Source: Christensenella intestinihominis
GTDB lineage: Bacteria; Bacillota; Clostridia; Christensenellales; Christensenellaceae
Direction: 5' to 3'
NCBI RefSeq assembly: GCF_001678845.1
Contig: NZ_MAIQ01000004.1
Coordinates: forward strand, 1-64,000
Length of the DNA stretch: 64,000 nt
Numbering within the stretch: position 1 is the first letter of the stretch; every line of letters starts with the position of its first letter. A program made the position numbers and the translations under genes. The notes under the pieces were generated by a model. It saw only the letters and a program-made list of their open reading frames with translations, was not told the DNA's origin and made no database searches. Positions 26,897-34,985 of the stretch are shown here, in pieces.

Positions 26897-26925
26897 AAAA
26901 AATCCCTTACCAAATAAGATAAGGG
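26896..26925 (-). promoter_or_regulatory. Hairpin that overlaps the ribosome site of the CXXC gene
   Basis: On the minus strand CCCTTA (rc of 26920-26925) pairs with TAAGGG (rc of 26904-26909), followed at once by ATTTTTT and the ATG. The stem contains the only purine-rich ribosome site (AAGGG), and the T run makes it terminator-like. It may set the ratio of kinase to redox proteins, by termination or by hiding the ribosome site. Confidence 0.6.
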
Positions 26926-26955
26926 AATTGTAACTGCTAATTATCAACTTTTTAT

Positions 26956-28122
26956 CTATTCGCCGGATTTTGCCCGAAAGGAGGCCGTGACGGTTGCCCC
27001 GGCCCCATCACTTTCTATTGCAATATCACCGCCATGGTGCCGGCAAAGTATTTTTGCGATATACAGGCCCAGCCCGAAATGGTGCGATCTGTCCGGGTCG
27101 GCCGTATAGTATGGCTCCGTTGCGTGTTCCATGTCTTCGGCTGAAAATCCGCCGCCATCATCCCTTATGGTCGCGAAAACCATATCATCCTTTTCAGTGA
27201 GGCAAACCGTCACCCGCTTCTTTGCATGCCGCGCCGCATTCGCTACAAGGTTTTCCGTAACCTGACAGACGATGCTTTCATCCAGCACAGCCGTTTCACT
27301 TTGAATCCGGTTTTGGAAGTCCAGGTACTTTCCTGCTTTCTTGCAGACAAGCATGGACATTTGCCTGATGGATTGTATCAGTTCCTGTAAGTTGGCGCTA
27401 TGGAATTGCGGCTGCATGTCCTCCATTTTTTGCATACTGCTCATGCTGTCCACATACCGTTCCAGCCGGTCTATCTGTTTCATCATAGCGTCTCCGGCTT
27501 TGTCGGCTTCAAGCCCGCCTGTTTGCTGCATTTCAAGGGTTCCCTTCAGCACGGTGAGCGGCGTCCGCAGATCATGGGCAAACGCGGCATTCAACCTTTT
27601 GCGTTGTTCCATCCGGCGCCATACCAACCGGTTGTTTTCTTCCAGGGCGGCGCGCATTTTTTCAAAGGAATCGCAAAGCCTGCCCATTTCATCCCTGCTT
27701 TCGTAATCCAGGGCAAAATCCAAATCATTCGCGGCGATACGCGCGGACGCCTCGTCCAGTTCTGATAAAGGCTTTTTCATTTTTTTGCGGTAAAAGAGCA
27801 TTGCCGCAATGACAACGGCGGCCCCGACGTACAGCGGGACACACCAGAAGCTGATGCTGTTCAGGAAGTCGATTCTTTGCTTGTCTTCCTCCGGGTAGAC
27901 GCGGACATTGCCGAGAAATGTATTTGGGCCGTCTTCGGTCATGAACGTCATCGGTTCCTCGACAACTTCATAATTCCTTGCTTCGGTCATAAAAATTTCC
28001 GACTTGCAGTAGCCCATGGTGAATCCGCTCGCAAGATATGCGGCAAAAAGCGCTACACAGACATACAGGATAAAGCTTGCGCGGAAAGACAGGTTCCTGA
28101 AGAACGACTTTATTTTCGCCAT
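26956..28122 (-). CDS. Sensor histidine kinase
   Basis: A 388-residue kinase with two membrane helices (about residues 15-37 and 92-112) around a 50-residue outer loop, then HAMP, HisKA with FAHDLRTPLTVLKG (His near 183), and HATPase_c with NLVANAARHAKKR, IRDDGGGF and HFGLGLYIAK. The outer loop is bracketed by Cys in TMGYCKSE and ISFWC, which could form a redox-sensitive pair; that is inference. It overlaps the response regulator by 13 bp. The redox genes follow on the same strand. Confidence 0.92.
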   Translation of the reverse strand: MAKIKSFFRNLSFRASFILYVCVALFAAYLASGFTMGYCKSEIFMTEARNYEVVEEPMTFMTEDGPNTFLGNVRVYPEEDKQRIDFLNSISFWCVPLYVGAAVVIAAMLFYRKKMKKPLSELDEASARIAANDLDFALDYESRDEMGRLCDSFEKMRAALEENNRLVWRRMEQRKRLNAAFAHDLRTPLTVLKGTLEMQQTGGLEADKAGDAMMKQIDRLERYVDSMSSMQKMEDMQPQFHSANLQELIQSIRQMSMLVCKKAGKYLDFQNRIQSETAVLDESIVCQVTENLVANAARHAKKRVTVCLTEKDDMVFATIRDDGGGFSAEDMEHATEPYYTADPDRSHHFGLGLYIAKILCRHHGGDIAIESDGAGATVTASFRAKSGE

Positions 28123-28784
28123 TTATAACCGCACCCCCAGACAGTTTCTATATTTGCTTCACGCCCCGCCTCGATGAATTTTGCCCGGATGCGTCTGATG
28201 TGCTCTGTCACGACGCTACTGTCTCCATCGCTGTCGTATCCCCAAACCGTTTCATAAATCCGTTCCCTGTCAAAAACCTGGCCGGCGTTTTGGGAAAGCA
28301 GCTCGATGATATCAAACTCCTTTTTGGCAAAATTGATCGGCCGATCCTTATATGTCACACTCCTGTCCGCATAATCGATGGAGAGCGTATCATCAAATTT
28401 GATTTTCCCCTCTGTCCTGCGGCGCATTTCCCTGCGCAGGTGCGCCGCAACGCGCGCCTCAAGTTCAGCCAGGGAAAAGGGCTTTGTGATATAGTCGTCC
28501 CCGCCAACCGCAAACCCTTTCACCTTGTCGGCATCTTCAATTTTGGCGGTCAGAAAAAGGATGGGACAGGAAACATAATCACGGATACGTTTACAGACGG
28601 AGAGCCCGTCCGTTCCGGGCATATTGATATCCAGCAGAATGATATCCGGCTGTTTTTCAGACTGCGTTACGGCTTCATTCCCGTTTTTCGCAGTCAGCAC
28701 GGCATATCCTTTGCTTTCAAAAAAACTTTGCAGCATTGTAACGATATCCTGTTCGTCGTCTGCAATGAGTATTTGATATTGCAT
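28110..28784 (-). CDS. OmpR/PhoB-type response regulator
   Basis: A 224-residue regulator: receiver domain with acidic DDEQD, phospho-acceptor Asp52 in LLDINMPG, Thr in LFLTAK and Lys in YITKPFS; then a winged-helix DNA-binding domain (VTYKDRPINFAKKEFDIIELLSQNAGQ region and SVVTEHIRRIRAKF). It heads a same-strand row that continues into its kinase and the redox genes. A GAGGCGGTG site precedes the ATG. Confidence 0.94.
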   Translation of the reverse strand: MQYQILIADDEQDIVTMLQSFFESKGYAVLTAKNGNEAVTQSEKQPDIILLDINMPGTDGLSVCKRIRDYVSCPILFLTAKIEDADKVKGFAVGGDDYITKPFSLAELEARVAAHLRREMRRRTEGKIKFDDTLSIDYADRSVTYKDRPINFAKKEFDIIELLSQNAGQVFDRERIYETVWGYDSDGDSSVVTEHIRRIRAKFIEAGREANIETVWGCGYKWRK

Positions 28785-28840
28785 TTTATCACCGCCTCAA
28801 CAAATGATAATAACTTGTATTTATCAAGAATTTATCTACT

Positions 28841-28849
28841 ATTATAGCA
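28841..28849 (-). promoter_or_regulatory. Extended -10 upstream of the response regulator
   Basis: On the minus strand TGCTATAAT lies about 57 bp before the ATG. Between it and the gene are A/T-rich ATAA/TTAT repeats that could bind a regulator. No convincing -35 is visible. Confidence 0.45.
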
Positions 28850-29150
28850 TTTAATACATGGATGGCTAAATCGTACTGTATAATGAAGTGAAGCGGAATA
28901 GGTTCAGGAATACCGTACTTCCAGGAACGCAAGCACAATGCGATTGGAAAAAGATATATACAACTGGAACAAGGAACGCTTTGTTCCGGTATGGCCTTTT
29001 AGTACAAAACAGATGCAGCGAAACCGGGGGCCCGTTGAACTCGAATGGAGCGCAGCGAAATGAGTTCAGTGGGGAAAGGAGCAGCAACGGAGCATACGCA
29101 AAAGCCTCGCTGAAAGCGAGGCTTTGAAGTGCAGCGTAGTTTGCTGCGAC
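28850..29150. other. Non-coding host flank carrying the old tRNA terminator
   Basis: No convincing gene on either strand. The region contains a terminator hairpin at 29101-29125 that fits a minus-strand tRNA whose 3' end is at 29152. This is the host side of the element insertion. Confidence 0.5.
29101..29125 (-). terminator. Stranded terminator of the native tRNA-fMet gene
   Basis: A perfect 10-bp stem (AAAGCCTCGC / GCGAGGCTTT) with a 5-nt loop and TTTTG after it on the minus strand. It begins 26 bp past the tRNA 3'-end repeat at 29151-29174. In the uninterrupted locus it would have ended the tRNA transcript. Confidence 0.65.
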
Positions 29151-29174
29151 GTGGTTGCGGGGACAGGATTTGAA
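29151..29174. repeat. Left attachment repeat of element 1 (tRNA-fMet 3' end)
   Basis: A 24-bp sequence identical to 39568-39591. It corresponds to the last 23 nt of tRNA-fMet (T-arm part, acceptor strand and CCA) on the minus strand. It is the native tRNA 3' end displaced by integration. Confidence 0.85.
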
Positions 29175-29282
29175 TTTGTTCGCGCCTATTTCAGCCTGTT
29201 TCATACAATGTCATTCCGTCCAAAATCCGCATGGTTAAGCCATTCCTTGTTTCGGCCTATATTGCTCAAATTTCCTGCTGAC

Positions 29283-29308
29283 ATTCTGTAAAGGGTAAAT
29301 TAAAGGGT
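29283..29308 (+). repeat. 26-bp copy of the integrase 3' tail, left arm-type site
   Basis: Identical over 26 bp to 39481-39506, the last codons of the element 1 integrase. It holds two TAAAGGGT boxes 12 bp apart (29289-29296 and 29301-29308). Being near both ends of the element, these are candidate arm-type binding sites for Int or Xis. Confidence 0.6.
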
Positions 29309-29346
29309 GGTAAATATCATCAAGAAATCCGATAAAAAAGGACTTT

Positions 29347-29757
29347 TCAGCCCTTCTTATTTCGTCTTGTATTACTATTTTTGGTGCTATGATAATTTGT
29401 TATAGCTGTTAACAGTGCATCTATGCTTTTTTCATCTAAATTCTCAATGACATCATACAATTTTGTAATAACTTTGGGGCTTAACTTTTTTGAAGTCATC
29501 TGCACCAGACTTTCAGCAGACTTATCCATGCTATATTTGGGCGCAAAAAATTCAGATAAAGTAATGCCGAAATAATTACAAATATCATTGATACTTGCTA
29601 TACTAGGCATTCTTTTCATACGAAACATTGCTGACAAAAAGTTTTCCGAATGTCCCATTAACTCGCCTAATGTTTTTAAACTTTTTACATCAGACGAATC
29701 AATAAGCTGTTTCGTTCTTTTTAAAACAAATTCTCTTACTTCTTTTTCATTATCCAT
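29347..29757 (-). CDS. XRE-family transcriptional regulator
   Basis: A 136-residue protein with an HTH of the Cro/C1 type at about residues 25-75 (TLGELMGHSENFLSAMFRMKRMPSIASINDICNYFGI in outline; NDICNYFGITLSEFF is the last helix). A helical C-terminal part follows (about 90-125). It is divergent from the SLOG-like gene and is probably the element's repressor, with an operator palindrome at 29804-29825. Confidence 0.85.
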   Translation of the reverse strand: MDNEKEVREFVLKRTKQLIDSSDVKSLKTLGELMGHSENFLSAMFRMKRMPSIASINDICNYFGITLSEFFAPKYSMDKSAESLVQMTSKKLSPKVITKLYDVIENLDEKSIDALLTAITNYHSTKNSNTRRNKKG

Positions 29758-29803
29758 AGCTATAGTATAAGATTGACTGCATAACGCGATTCGTCTTACG
29801 CAT

Positions 29804-29844
29804 CGGAAAATCTAATTGTTTTCCGACGCGCAGGGTGTTATAAT
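29804..29844 (+). promoter_or_regulatory. Promoter and XRE operator in the left intergenic region
   Basis: TTGTTT (29816-29821), 17 bp, TATAAT (29839-29844) for rightward transcription. A 7-bp inverted repeat CGGAAAA / TTTTCCG (29804-29810 and 29819-29825) covers the -35. The rest of 29758-30094 shows no gene; a 230-bp leader separates the promoter from the SLOG-like start. Confidence 0.6.
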
Positions 29845-30094
29845 TATTTTGTAAACCTGATCTATAGTTTACATGATGAAATGCTTTTCATGGGTTAAAA
29901 TGCTTCAAAAGAAGCATTGCCGAAGAAATTTAATCTCGTTTGGTGCGTGAGAGAATATGACTGCGAGCCCTTCAACTTTTTTAAGAGCATTATATTCTTA
30001 TCTTCAGTAAGACACTGATGTCGTGAAGTAATCGCTATTTGCTCAAATTGTATTCTCCTCAACGCGCCAGCATCTAAAGAAAGCCGGAAAATTT

Positions 30095-30574
30095 ATGAAA
30101 AAAAGCCCTAATTGCGGTATCTGGGCAAACTGCAGCATACCCCATTCTGAAATAGATAGAGCTGCTTTGATCATTAAGAGCAAATTACTTGAACGGCTGG
30201 AAAATAAACAGTTCGATTATACTGTTTGCTTTATGAATGATGCGGATATGCTTTTTATGGAAACCGCCCTCAAGCTAAAAAAGGACTATCCAGACCTTTC
30301 AATTAGCGTCCTTCTGCCATATTGTACATGGCTTGATAGCCTAAGTACAGAGGAGCGCGAAAAACGCAAATCATATATGGCGCAGCTCGAATGTAAATAT
30401 TATTACTGTGCGCAGGAATCTTACAGCGATCTTATGTTTATCTGCTCGTCACAGCTTTTGGATTTCTGCGACAATTTACTTGTAATCCAAACAGAACAAC
30501 CTGATCGTTCTACGAATGATATGGTTATTTTAGCTAAAATTCTTAATTGCAATGTTGATTTTATATCCTTATAG
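30095..30574 (+). CDS. Possible YpsA/DUF1273 SLOG-like protein
   Basis: A 159-residue protein. The middle reads DYTVCFMNDADMLFMETALKLKKDYPDLSISVLLPYCTW, which in layout recalls DUF1273/YpsA SLOG proteins (acidic pair, then helix, then strand ending PY). The expected GHR nucleotide motif near the N-terminus is replaced by GIWANCSIPHSE, so nucleotide binding is doubtful. It sits between the XRE regulator and arsR. Could be a nucleotide-linked stress or element-maintenance factor; I am not sure. Confidence 0.5.
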   Translation: MKKSPNCGIWANCSIPHSEIDRAALIIKSKLLERLENKQFDYTVCFMNDADMLFMETALKLKKDYPDLSISVLLPYCTWLDSLSTEEREKRKSYMAQLECKYYYCAQESYSDLMFICSSQLLDFCDNLLVIQTEQPDRSTNDMVILAKILNCNVDFISL

Positions 30575-30620
30575 TATATCTCATTATATCATTTAAATTA
30601 TTATCAATTCAAAAAACAGA

Positions 30621-30649
30621 TTGACAAACATCTATGTGTGGTATATATT
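30621..30649 (+). promoter_or_regulatory. Promoter of the arsenic operon
   Basis: TTGACA (30621-30626), 17 bp, TATATT (30644-30649). CATCTATGTG and a related ATCATCAATGTG overlap and follow it; they resemble half-sites of the palindrome at 31002-31017 and may bind ArsR. Confidence 0.75.
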
Positions 30650-30681
30650 ATATATAGACAATCATCAATGTGAGGTTGAGT

Positions 30682-30984
30682 ATGAAAACAGATTATACAG
30701 GTTATGCAAATATTTTTAAAGCGATTGCCGAGCCTACGCGATTACAAATTATAGATATGCTTTCGTGCGGTGAACTTTGTGCGTGTGTAATCCACGAAAA
30801 GTTTGATATTACGCAACCGACTTTATCCCACCACATGAAAGTATTATGCGATAGCGGTATTGTGATTCCACGAAAAGACGGAAAGTGGACACACTATTCT
30901 TTGAATGAACAACGGCTAAATGAAATCCGTAATTTTATGGATATGCTGACGGTTACTGAAAAGGACTGTATTTGTAACGAGTAA
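30682..30984 (+). CDS. arsR: ArsR family metalloregulator
   Basis: A 100-residue winged-helix repressor. The metal-binding motif is in LSCGELCACVIHEKF (ELCxCx type, about residues 30-36), and the HTH is ITQPTLSHHMKVLCDSGIV. It should leave DNA when arsenite or antimonite binds its cysteines and so induce the downstream genes. ATG at 30682 is chosen over an in-frame GTG because GAGG lies about 7 nt before it. First gene of the operon. Confidence 0.93.
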   Translation: MKTDYTGYANIFKAIAEPTRLQIIDMLSCGELCACVIHEKFDITQPTLSHHMKVLCDSGIVIPRKDGKWTHYSLNEQRLNEIRNFMDMLTVTEKDCICNE

Positions 30985-31001
30985 TTTTTTTTGAAAAATA
31001 C

Positions 31002-31017
31002 ATAGATGAACATCTAT
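31002..31017 (+). promoter_or_regulatory. ArsR-type operator between arsR and acr3
   Basis: A perfect palindrome, ATAGATG-AA-CATCTAT, located 16 bp before the acr3 ATG. It matches the half-sites near the operon promoter. Placed inside the operon, it could act as a second block to transcription. Confidence 0.65.
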
Positions 31018-31032
31018 ATAAAGGAGCGCATT

Positions 31033-32097
31033 ATGGAAGTGAAAGCAAAGCAAGGAATCGGATTTTTTGAAAAATATCTGACGGTATGGGTAGTTATCTG
31101 TATGGTCGCGGGGATTCTTATTAGCCAATTTCTGCCGCAGATTCCAAATTTCTTAAATCAATTTGAGTATGCCAATGTATCAATCCCGATTGCAATACTG
31201 ATCTGGATTATGATTTACCCTATGATGATGAAAGTGGATTTTAAAAGTGTAAAAGACGTGGGAAAAAATCCGAAAGGGCTTTTTGTAACATGGGTGACAA
31301 ACTGGCTGATTAAGCCGTTTACTATGTTCGGTATTGCCGCCTTGTTTTTCTATGTGGTATTCAAAAACCTCATTCCCCCGGAACTTGCAAAAGATTACCT
31401 TGCCGGGGCTGTGCTTTTGGGGGCCGCGCCATGTACCGCAATGGTGTTTGTATGGAGCACACTTACAAAGGGCAATCCTGCCTATACCGTGGTGCAAGTG
31501 GCGACAAATGACCTTATTATCCTTTTTGCATTCGTGCCGATTGTAAAATTCCTACTTGGCGTAAGCAATGTTGAGGTTCCGTGGGATACGCTGTTCTTAT
31601 CGGTTCTCCTGTTTGTGGTTATTCCCCTCACTGCTGGAATCCTAACACGGGTATTGATGATAAAGAAAAAAGGAACTGACTACTTTAACCAAAAGTTTGT
31701 ACCGAAATTCAATAATGTCACGGTAATCGGTTTGCTTTTAACGCTTATTATCCTGTTTTCGTTTCAAGGACAGACGATACTTGCAAATCCGGTGCATATT
31801 CTGTTGATTGCTGTGCCGCTTATTATTCAGACGTTCCTGATCTTCTTTATCGCGTACTTTGCTTGTAAACTGCTAAAGCTATCGTTTGACATAGCGGCTC
31901 CGGCTGGCATGATTGGCGCGTCAAACTTTTTTGAATTGGCGGTAGCGGTAGCAATCGCGCTGTTTGGAGCAAATTCCCCCGTTGCGCTTGCAACAACGGT
32001 TGGCGTATTGGTAGAAGTCCCTGTTATGCTGACGCTTGTAAAAATTGCAAATCGTACTCAAAAGTGGTTCCCGCCACTAAAAATAAAAGAAATATAG
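31033..32097 (+). CDS. acr3: Acr3-type arsenite efflux permease
   Basis: A 354-residue permease of the ACR3 (BASS-related) family with about ten membrane helices. The motif GAAPCTAMVFVWS carries the cysteine known to be essential in Acr3, and GASNFFELAVAVAIALFG is the second conserved inverted-repeat element. It exports arsenite through the cytoplasmic membrane, here probably energised with ArsA. AAGGAG precedes the ATG at 31033. Confidence 0.95.
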   Translation: MEVKAKQGIGFFEKYLTVWVVICMVAGILISQFLPQIPNFLNQFEYANVSIPIAILIWIMIYPMMMKVDFKSVKDVGKNPKGLFVTWVTNWLIKPFTMFGIAALFFYVVFKNLIPPELAKDYLAGAVLLGAAPCTAMVFVWSTLTKGNPAYTVVQVATNDLIILFAFVPIVKFLLGVSNVEVPWDTLFLSVLLFVVIPLTAGILTRVLMIKKKGTDYFNQKFVPKFNNVTVIGLLLTLIILFSFQGQTILANPVHILLIAVPLIIQTFLIFFIAYFACKLLKLSFDIAAPAGMIGASNFFELAVAVAIALFGANSPVALATTVGVLVEVPVMLTLVKIANRTQKWFPPLKIKEI

Positions 32098-32119
32098 TAT
32101 AAAGAAAGAGGTAATAAAA

Positions 32120-32506
32120 ATGAAAAAAATGCAAATATTTGAACCGGCAATGTGCTGTGAAACAGGGCTTTGCGGAGTATCTATTGACCCCGAACTGCTC
32201 CGCATTTCAACAGTGGTAAATACGCTGAAAGGCAACGGCATAGATATTGAACGTTTCAATCTGAATAGTGCGCCTATGGAATTTGTAACCAATGAAGTCA
32301 TAAACAAATACATTAACGAGCAAGGCCCGGAAGGACTACCCGCCGTGTTACTTGACGGTGAAATTATCATGACTGGCAAATATCCAACAAATGAAGAATT
32401 TACGAAGCTGCTCGATCTTCCGGAGGGATTACTAAAGGAACTTGACAAAGAAGAAAGCGGCGGTTGCTGTTGTTGTGGCGGTGATGATAATGGTTCGTGC
32501 TGCTGA
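32120..32506 (+). CDS. arsD: ArsD arsenic metallochaperone
   Basis: A 128-residue thioredoxin-fold protein. It has the ArsD cysteines Cys12, Cys13 and Cys18 in EPAMCCETGLCGVS, which pass arsenite to ArsA, the DPELLRIS segment, LPAVLLDGEI, and a C-terminal vicinal cysteine tail (CCCCGG...CC). It is between acr3 and the ArsD-like gene. Confidence 0.95.
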   Translation: MKKMQIFEPAMCCETGLCGVSIDPELLRISTVVNTLKGNGIDIERFNLNSAPMEFVTNEVINKYINEQGPEGLPAVLLDGEIIMTGKYPTNEEFTKLLDLPEGLLKELDKEESGGCCCCGGDDNGSCC

Positions 32507-32786
32507 CCGCTCATTAACATTTTACGAATCGCGGAAATATTGTAACGACAACAAACTGGAATGCTCGGCTTTTGAAAAGCGAGTAAAGAATATTTCCTGC
32601 TGTCCCGTCAAACGACTTTTCTATGAGGACAGCAAAGAAGAATGTATGAGTAACCGCGATGTGAATGATGTAATAAGCTGTGCGGGAGTAGAAATGTTAC
32701 CCATAACGATTATCGACGGGGCTTTATGTAAGCTGGAAAAATACCCGTCAGATGAAGAAATTAGAAACATGAAAGGCAAAAGATAA
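32490..32786 (+). CDS. ArsD-like small protein
   Basis: About 98 residues (start uncertain; ATG at 32490 overlaps the end of arsD by 17 bp in another frame). Its C-terminal half (NRDVNDVISCAGVEMLPITIIDGALCKLEKYPSDEEIRN) parallels the C-terminal half of ArsD. The N-terminal half has a different cysteine layout (YCNDNKLEC, ISCC). It looks like a diverged or truncated ArsD paralogue that may chaperone As/Sb to ArsA or respond to it. Its stop overlaps the arsA ATG. Confidence 0.7.
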   Translation: MVRAADRSLTFYESRKYCNDNKLECSAFEKRVKNISCCPVKRLFYEDSKEECMSNRDVNDVISCAGVEMLPITIIDGALCKLEKYPSDEEIRNMKGKR

Positions 32787-34525
32787 TGAATTTATTTAAC
32801 CCAATGAAAGACATATCAACAAAATACTTGTTTTTTACAGGAAAAGGCGGCGTTGGTAAAACTTCTGTCGCGTGTGCAACGGCGGTTTCCCTTGCGGATA
32901 GTGGCAAAAAAGTGTTGCTAATCAGCACAGACCCCGCTTCTAATTTGCAGGACGTTTTTGAAACAAACCTGACAAACAAGGGCGTTCCGATCAAGGACGT
33001 TCCCAATCTTGTTGTCGCTAATCTCGACCCGATACAGGCGGCGGCTGAATACAAGGAAAGTGTAATCGCTCCCTATCGCGGGAAACTCCCGGACGCTGTA
33101 CTTGCCAATATGGAAGAACAACTTTCCGGCTCCTGTACGGTAGAAATTGCAGCATTCAACGAGTTTTCCAACTTTATCACGGACGACACGGTAGAAAATG
33201 AATATGACACGATCATATTTGATACCGCGCCGACGGGTCATACTTTGCGTATGTTACAACTCCCGTCTGCATGGAGTAACTTTATTAGCGAAAGTACACA
33301 CGGCGCGTCATGCTTGGGGCAGCTTTCCGGGCTTGAAAGTAAAAAGGCGGTATATAAAGAAGCAGTAGAAACATTATCAGACGGCAACAAGACTACACTT
33401 CTTTTGGTTGCTCGTCCAGAGGACACGCCGCTAAAAGAAGCGGAACGCGCTTCAAAGGAATTGTTCGACCTCGGTGTGAGAAATCAAGCAATGGTAATCA
33501 ACGGCGTACTGCAAACGCATGATGATGTAATATCCGATAGCCTGTATAAAAAGCAACAAAAATCACTCGCAAATATGCCCGATTCCCTAAAAGACGTTAC
33601 CACTTTTGAGGTTCCCTTACGGGCATATAATATTACGGGCCTTGACAATATCCGGGCGCTTTTGGCGCATGACAACGTTGCCGCCGCGCATGATACGATA
33701 GTTCCCGATAGAATCCCAGAATTGAAGAATGTGATTGACGATCTTTACCGTTCCCACAAAAAAGTTATTTTTACAATGGGAAAAGGCGGGGTCGGCAAAA
33801 CAACGGTTGCGGCGGCTATTGCACTGGGCCTAGCTGAAAAAGGACAGAAAGTGCATTTAACGACGACTGACCCAGCGGCGCATTTGAAGTTTGTTATAGA
33901 CCAAAATAGCAGCATTACAATGAGCCATATTGACGAACACGCAGAGCTTAAAAAATATCAGGAAGAAGTTTTAGCAAAAGCACGGAAAACAATGAGCGAA
34001 GATGATATTGCGTATGTTGAAGAAGATTTACGCTCCCCTTGCACACAGGAAATCGCCGTATTCCGTCGCTTTGCTGAAATTGTTGAAAAAGCGGAAGATC
34101 AAATTGTTGTGATAGACACCGCTCCAACGGGACATACTTTGCTCTTGCTGGATTCAACGCAGAGTTATCACCGGGAAGTAAAACGCACGCAGGGGGACAT
34201 ACCCGAATCGGTTAAAAAGCTGCTTCCGCGTTTACGTTCAAACGAAACGGAGGTTATCATTGTTACTCTTGCGGAAACAACGCCTGTCTACGAAGCATTG
34301 CGTTTGGAAGATGATTTGAAACGTGCTGATATTGCCACAAAATGGTGGGTTATTAACTCGTCGCTCTATCATACACACACTACCAATAAGCTATTGGCGG
34401 CAAAGGCAAGCAATGAAATACGTTGGATTAACAAAGTTGCCGAACATTCCAATGGAAATTTCGCAGTAATTCCGTGGAATGCGGACGAGGTAAAGGGAGA
34501 TAAGCTGAAAGAACTTATCCAGTAA
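32786..34525 (+). CDS. arsA: ArsA arsenite-transporting ATPase
   Basis: A 579-residue ATPase with two homologous halves joined by a linker. The N-half P-loop is TGKGGVGKTS (near residue 15) and the C-half P-loop is MGKGGVGKTT (near residue 332); each half repeats the switch II motif DTAPTGHT. It energises Acr3-mediated arsenite export and takes metal from ArsD. The ATG overlaps the preceding stop (TAATG), with AAAGG upstream. Confidence 0.96.
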   Translation: MNLFNPMKDISTKYLFFTGKGGVGKTSVACATAVSLADSGKKVLLISTDPASNLQDVFETNLTNKGVPIKDVPNLVVANLDPIQAAAEYKESVIAPYRGKLPDAVLANMEEQLSGSCTVEIAAFNEFSNFITDDTVENEYDTIIFDTAPTGHTLRMLQLPSAWSNFISESTHGASCLGQLSGLESKKAVYKEAVETLSDGNKTTLLLVARPEDTPLKEAERASKELFDLGVRNQAMVINGVLQTHDDVISDSLYKKQQKSLANMPDSLKDVTTFEVPLRAYNITGLDNIRALLAHDNVAAAHDTIVPDRIPELKNVIDDLYRSHKKVIFTMGKGGVGKTTVAAAIALGLAEKGQKVHLTTTDPAAHLKFVIDQNSSITMSHIDEHAELKKYQEEVLAKARKTMSEDDIAYVEEDLRSPCTQEIAVFRRFAEIVEKAEDQIVVIDTAPTGHTLLLLDSTQSYHREVKRTQGDIPESVKKLLPRLRSNETEVIIVTLAETTPVYEALRLEDDLKRADIATKWWVINSSLYHTHTTNKLLAAKASNEIRWINKVAEHSNGNFAVIPWNADEVKGDKLKELIQ

Positions 34526-34534
34526 GGAGCAGCT

Positions 34535-34939
34535 ATGGAAAAGGTAGCTTTTGTGTGTGTTCATAACTCCTGCCGTTCACAGATCGCGGAAGCCTTAGGA
34601 AAGCATCTCGCATCTGATGTATTTGAAAGCTATTCAGCAGGAACAGAAACAAAGCCCAATATCAACAAGAATGCGGTACGGCTTATGAAGCGGAAGTATG
34701 GTATAGATATGGAAAAAACACAATATTCAAAGCTATTATCGGAACTTCCCCCTGTTGGCGTGGTTATTACAATGGGGTGTAATGTCAACTGCCCGATTCT
34801 TCCCTGCAAATACAGGGAAGATTGGGGCATTGACGACCCAACCGGGAAGGACGATAGTTTCTTTTTAGCGGTAATTTCAGAAATTGAATCCCATATATTA
34901 GACTTGAAAAAGCGAATAAATAGTAAGCGCAAAATATAA
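34535..34939 (+). CDS. arsC: Arsenate reductase, thioredoxin-coupled type
   Basis: A 134-residue ArsC of the low-molecular-weight phosphatase fold. The P-loop is CVHNSCRSQ with nucleophile Cys8; later cysteines lie in MGCNVNCPILPC, which would shuttle the disulfide to thioredoxin. It reduces arsenate to arsenite, which Acr3-ArsA then exports. Last gene of the operon, before a strong terminator. Confidence 0.94.
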   Translation: MEKVAFVCVHNSCRSQIAEALGKHLASDVFESYSAGTETKPNINKNAVRLMKRKYGIDMEKTQYSKLLSELPPVGVVITMGCNVNCPILPCKYREDWGIDDPTGKDDSFFLAVISEIESHILDLKKRINSKRKI

Positions 34940-34971
34940 AAACGAGGTCGCATGGTTGCGGCCTCGTTTTT
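34938..34971 (+). terminator. Terminator of the arsenic operon
   Basis: A 10-bp stem (AAAAACGAGG / CCTCGTTTTT) with further internal pairing and T-rich flank. It also faces the mobilization operon that ends just beyond. Confidence 0.9.
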
Positions 34972-34985
34972 ATATATGTGCGCTA

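Noticed and set aside
28888-29127. A 79-codon open frame in the host flank left of element 1
   Set aside because: No ribosome site and no family pattern, and it runs into the terminator hairpin; the region is better read as the tRNA 3' flank.
29283-29308. Remnant of a third integrase gene
   Set aside because: Only 26 bp match, and both sides diverge at once; paired TAAAGGGT boxes at each element end explain it better as binding sites. Not excluded.
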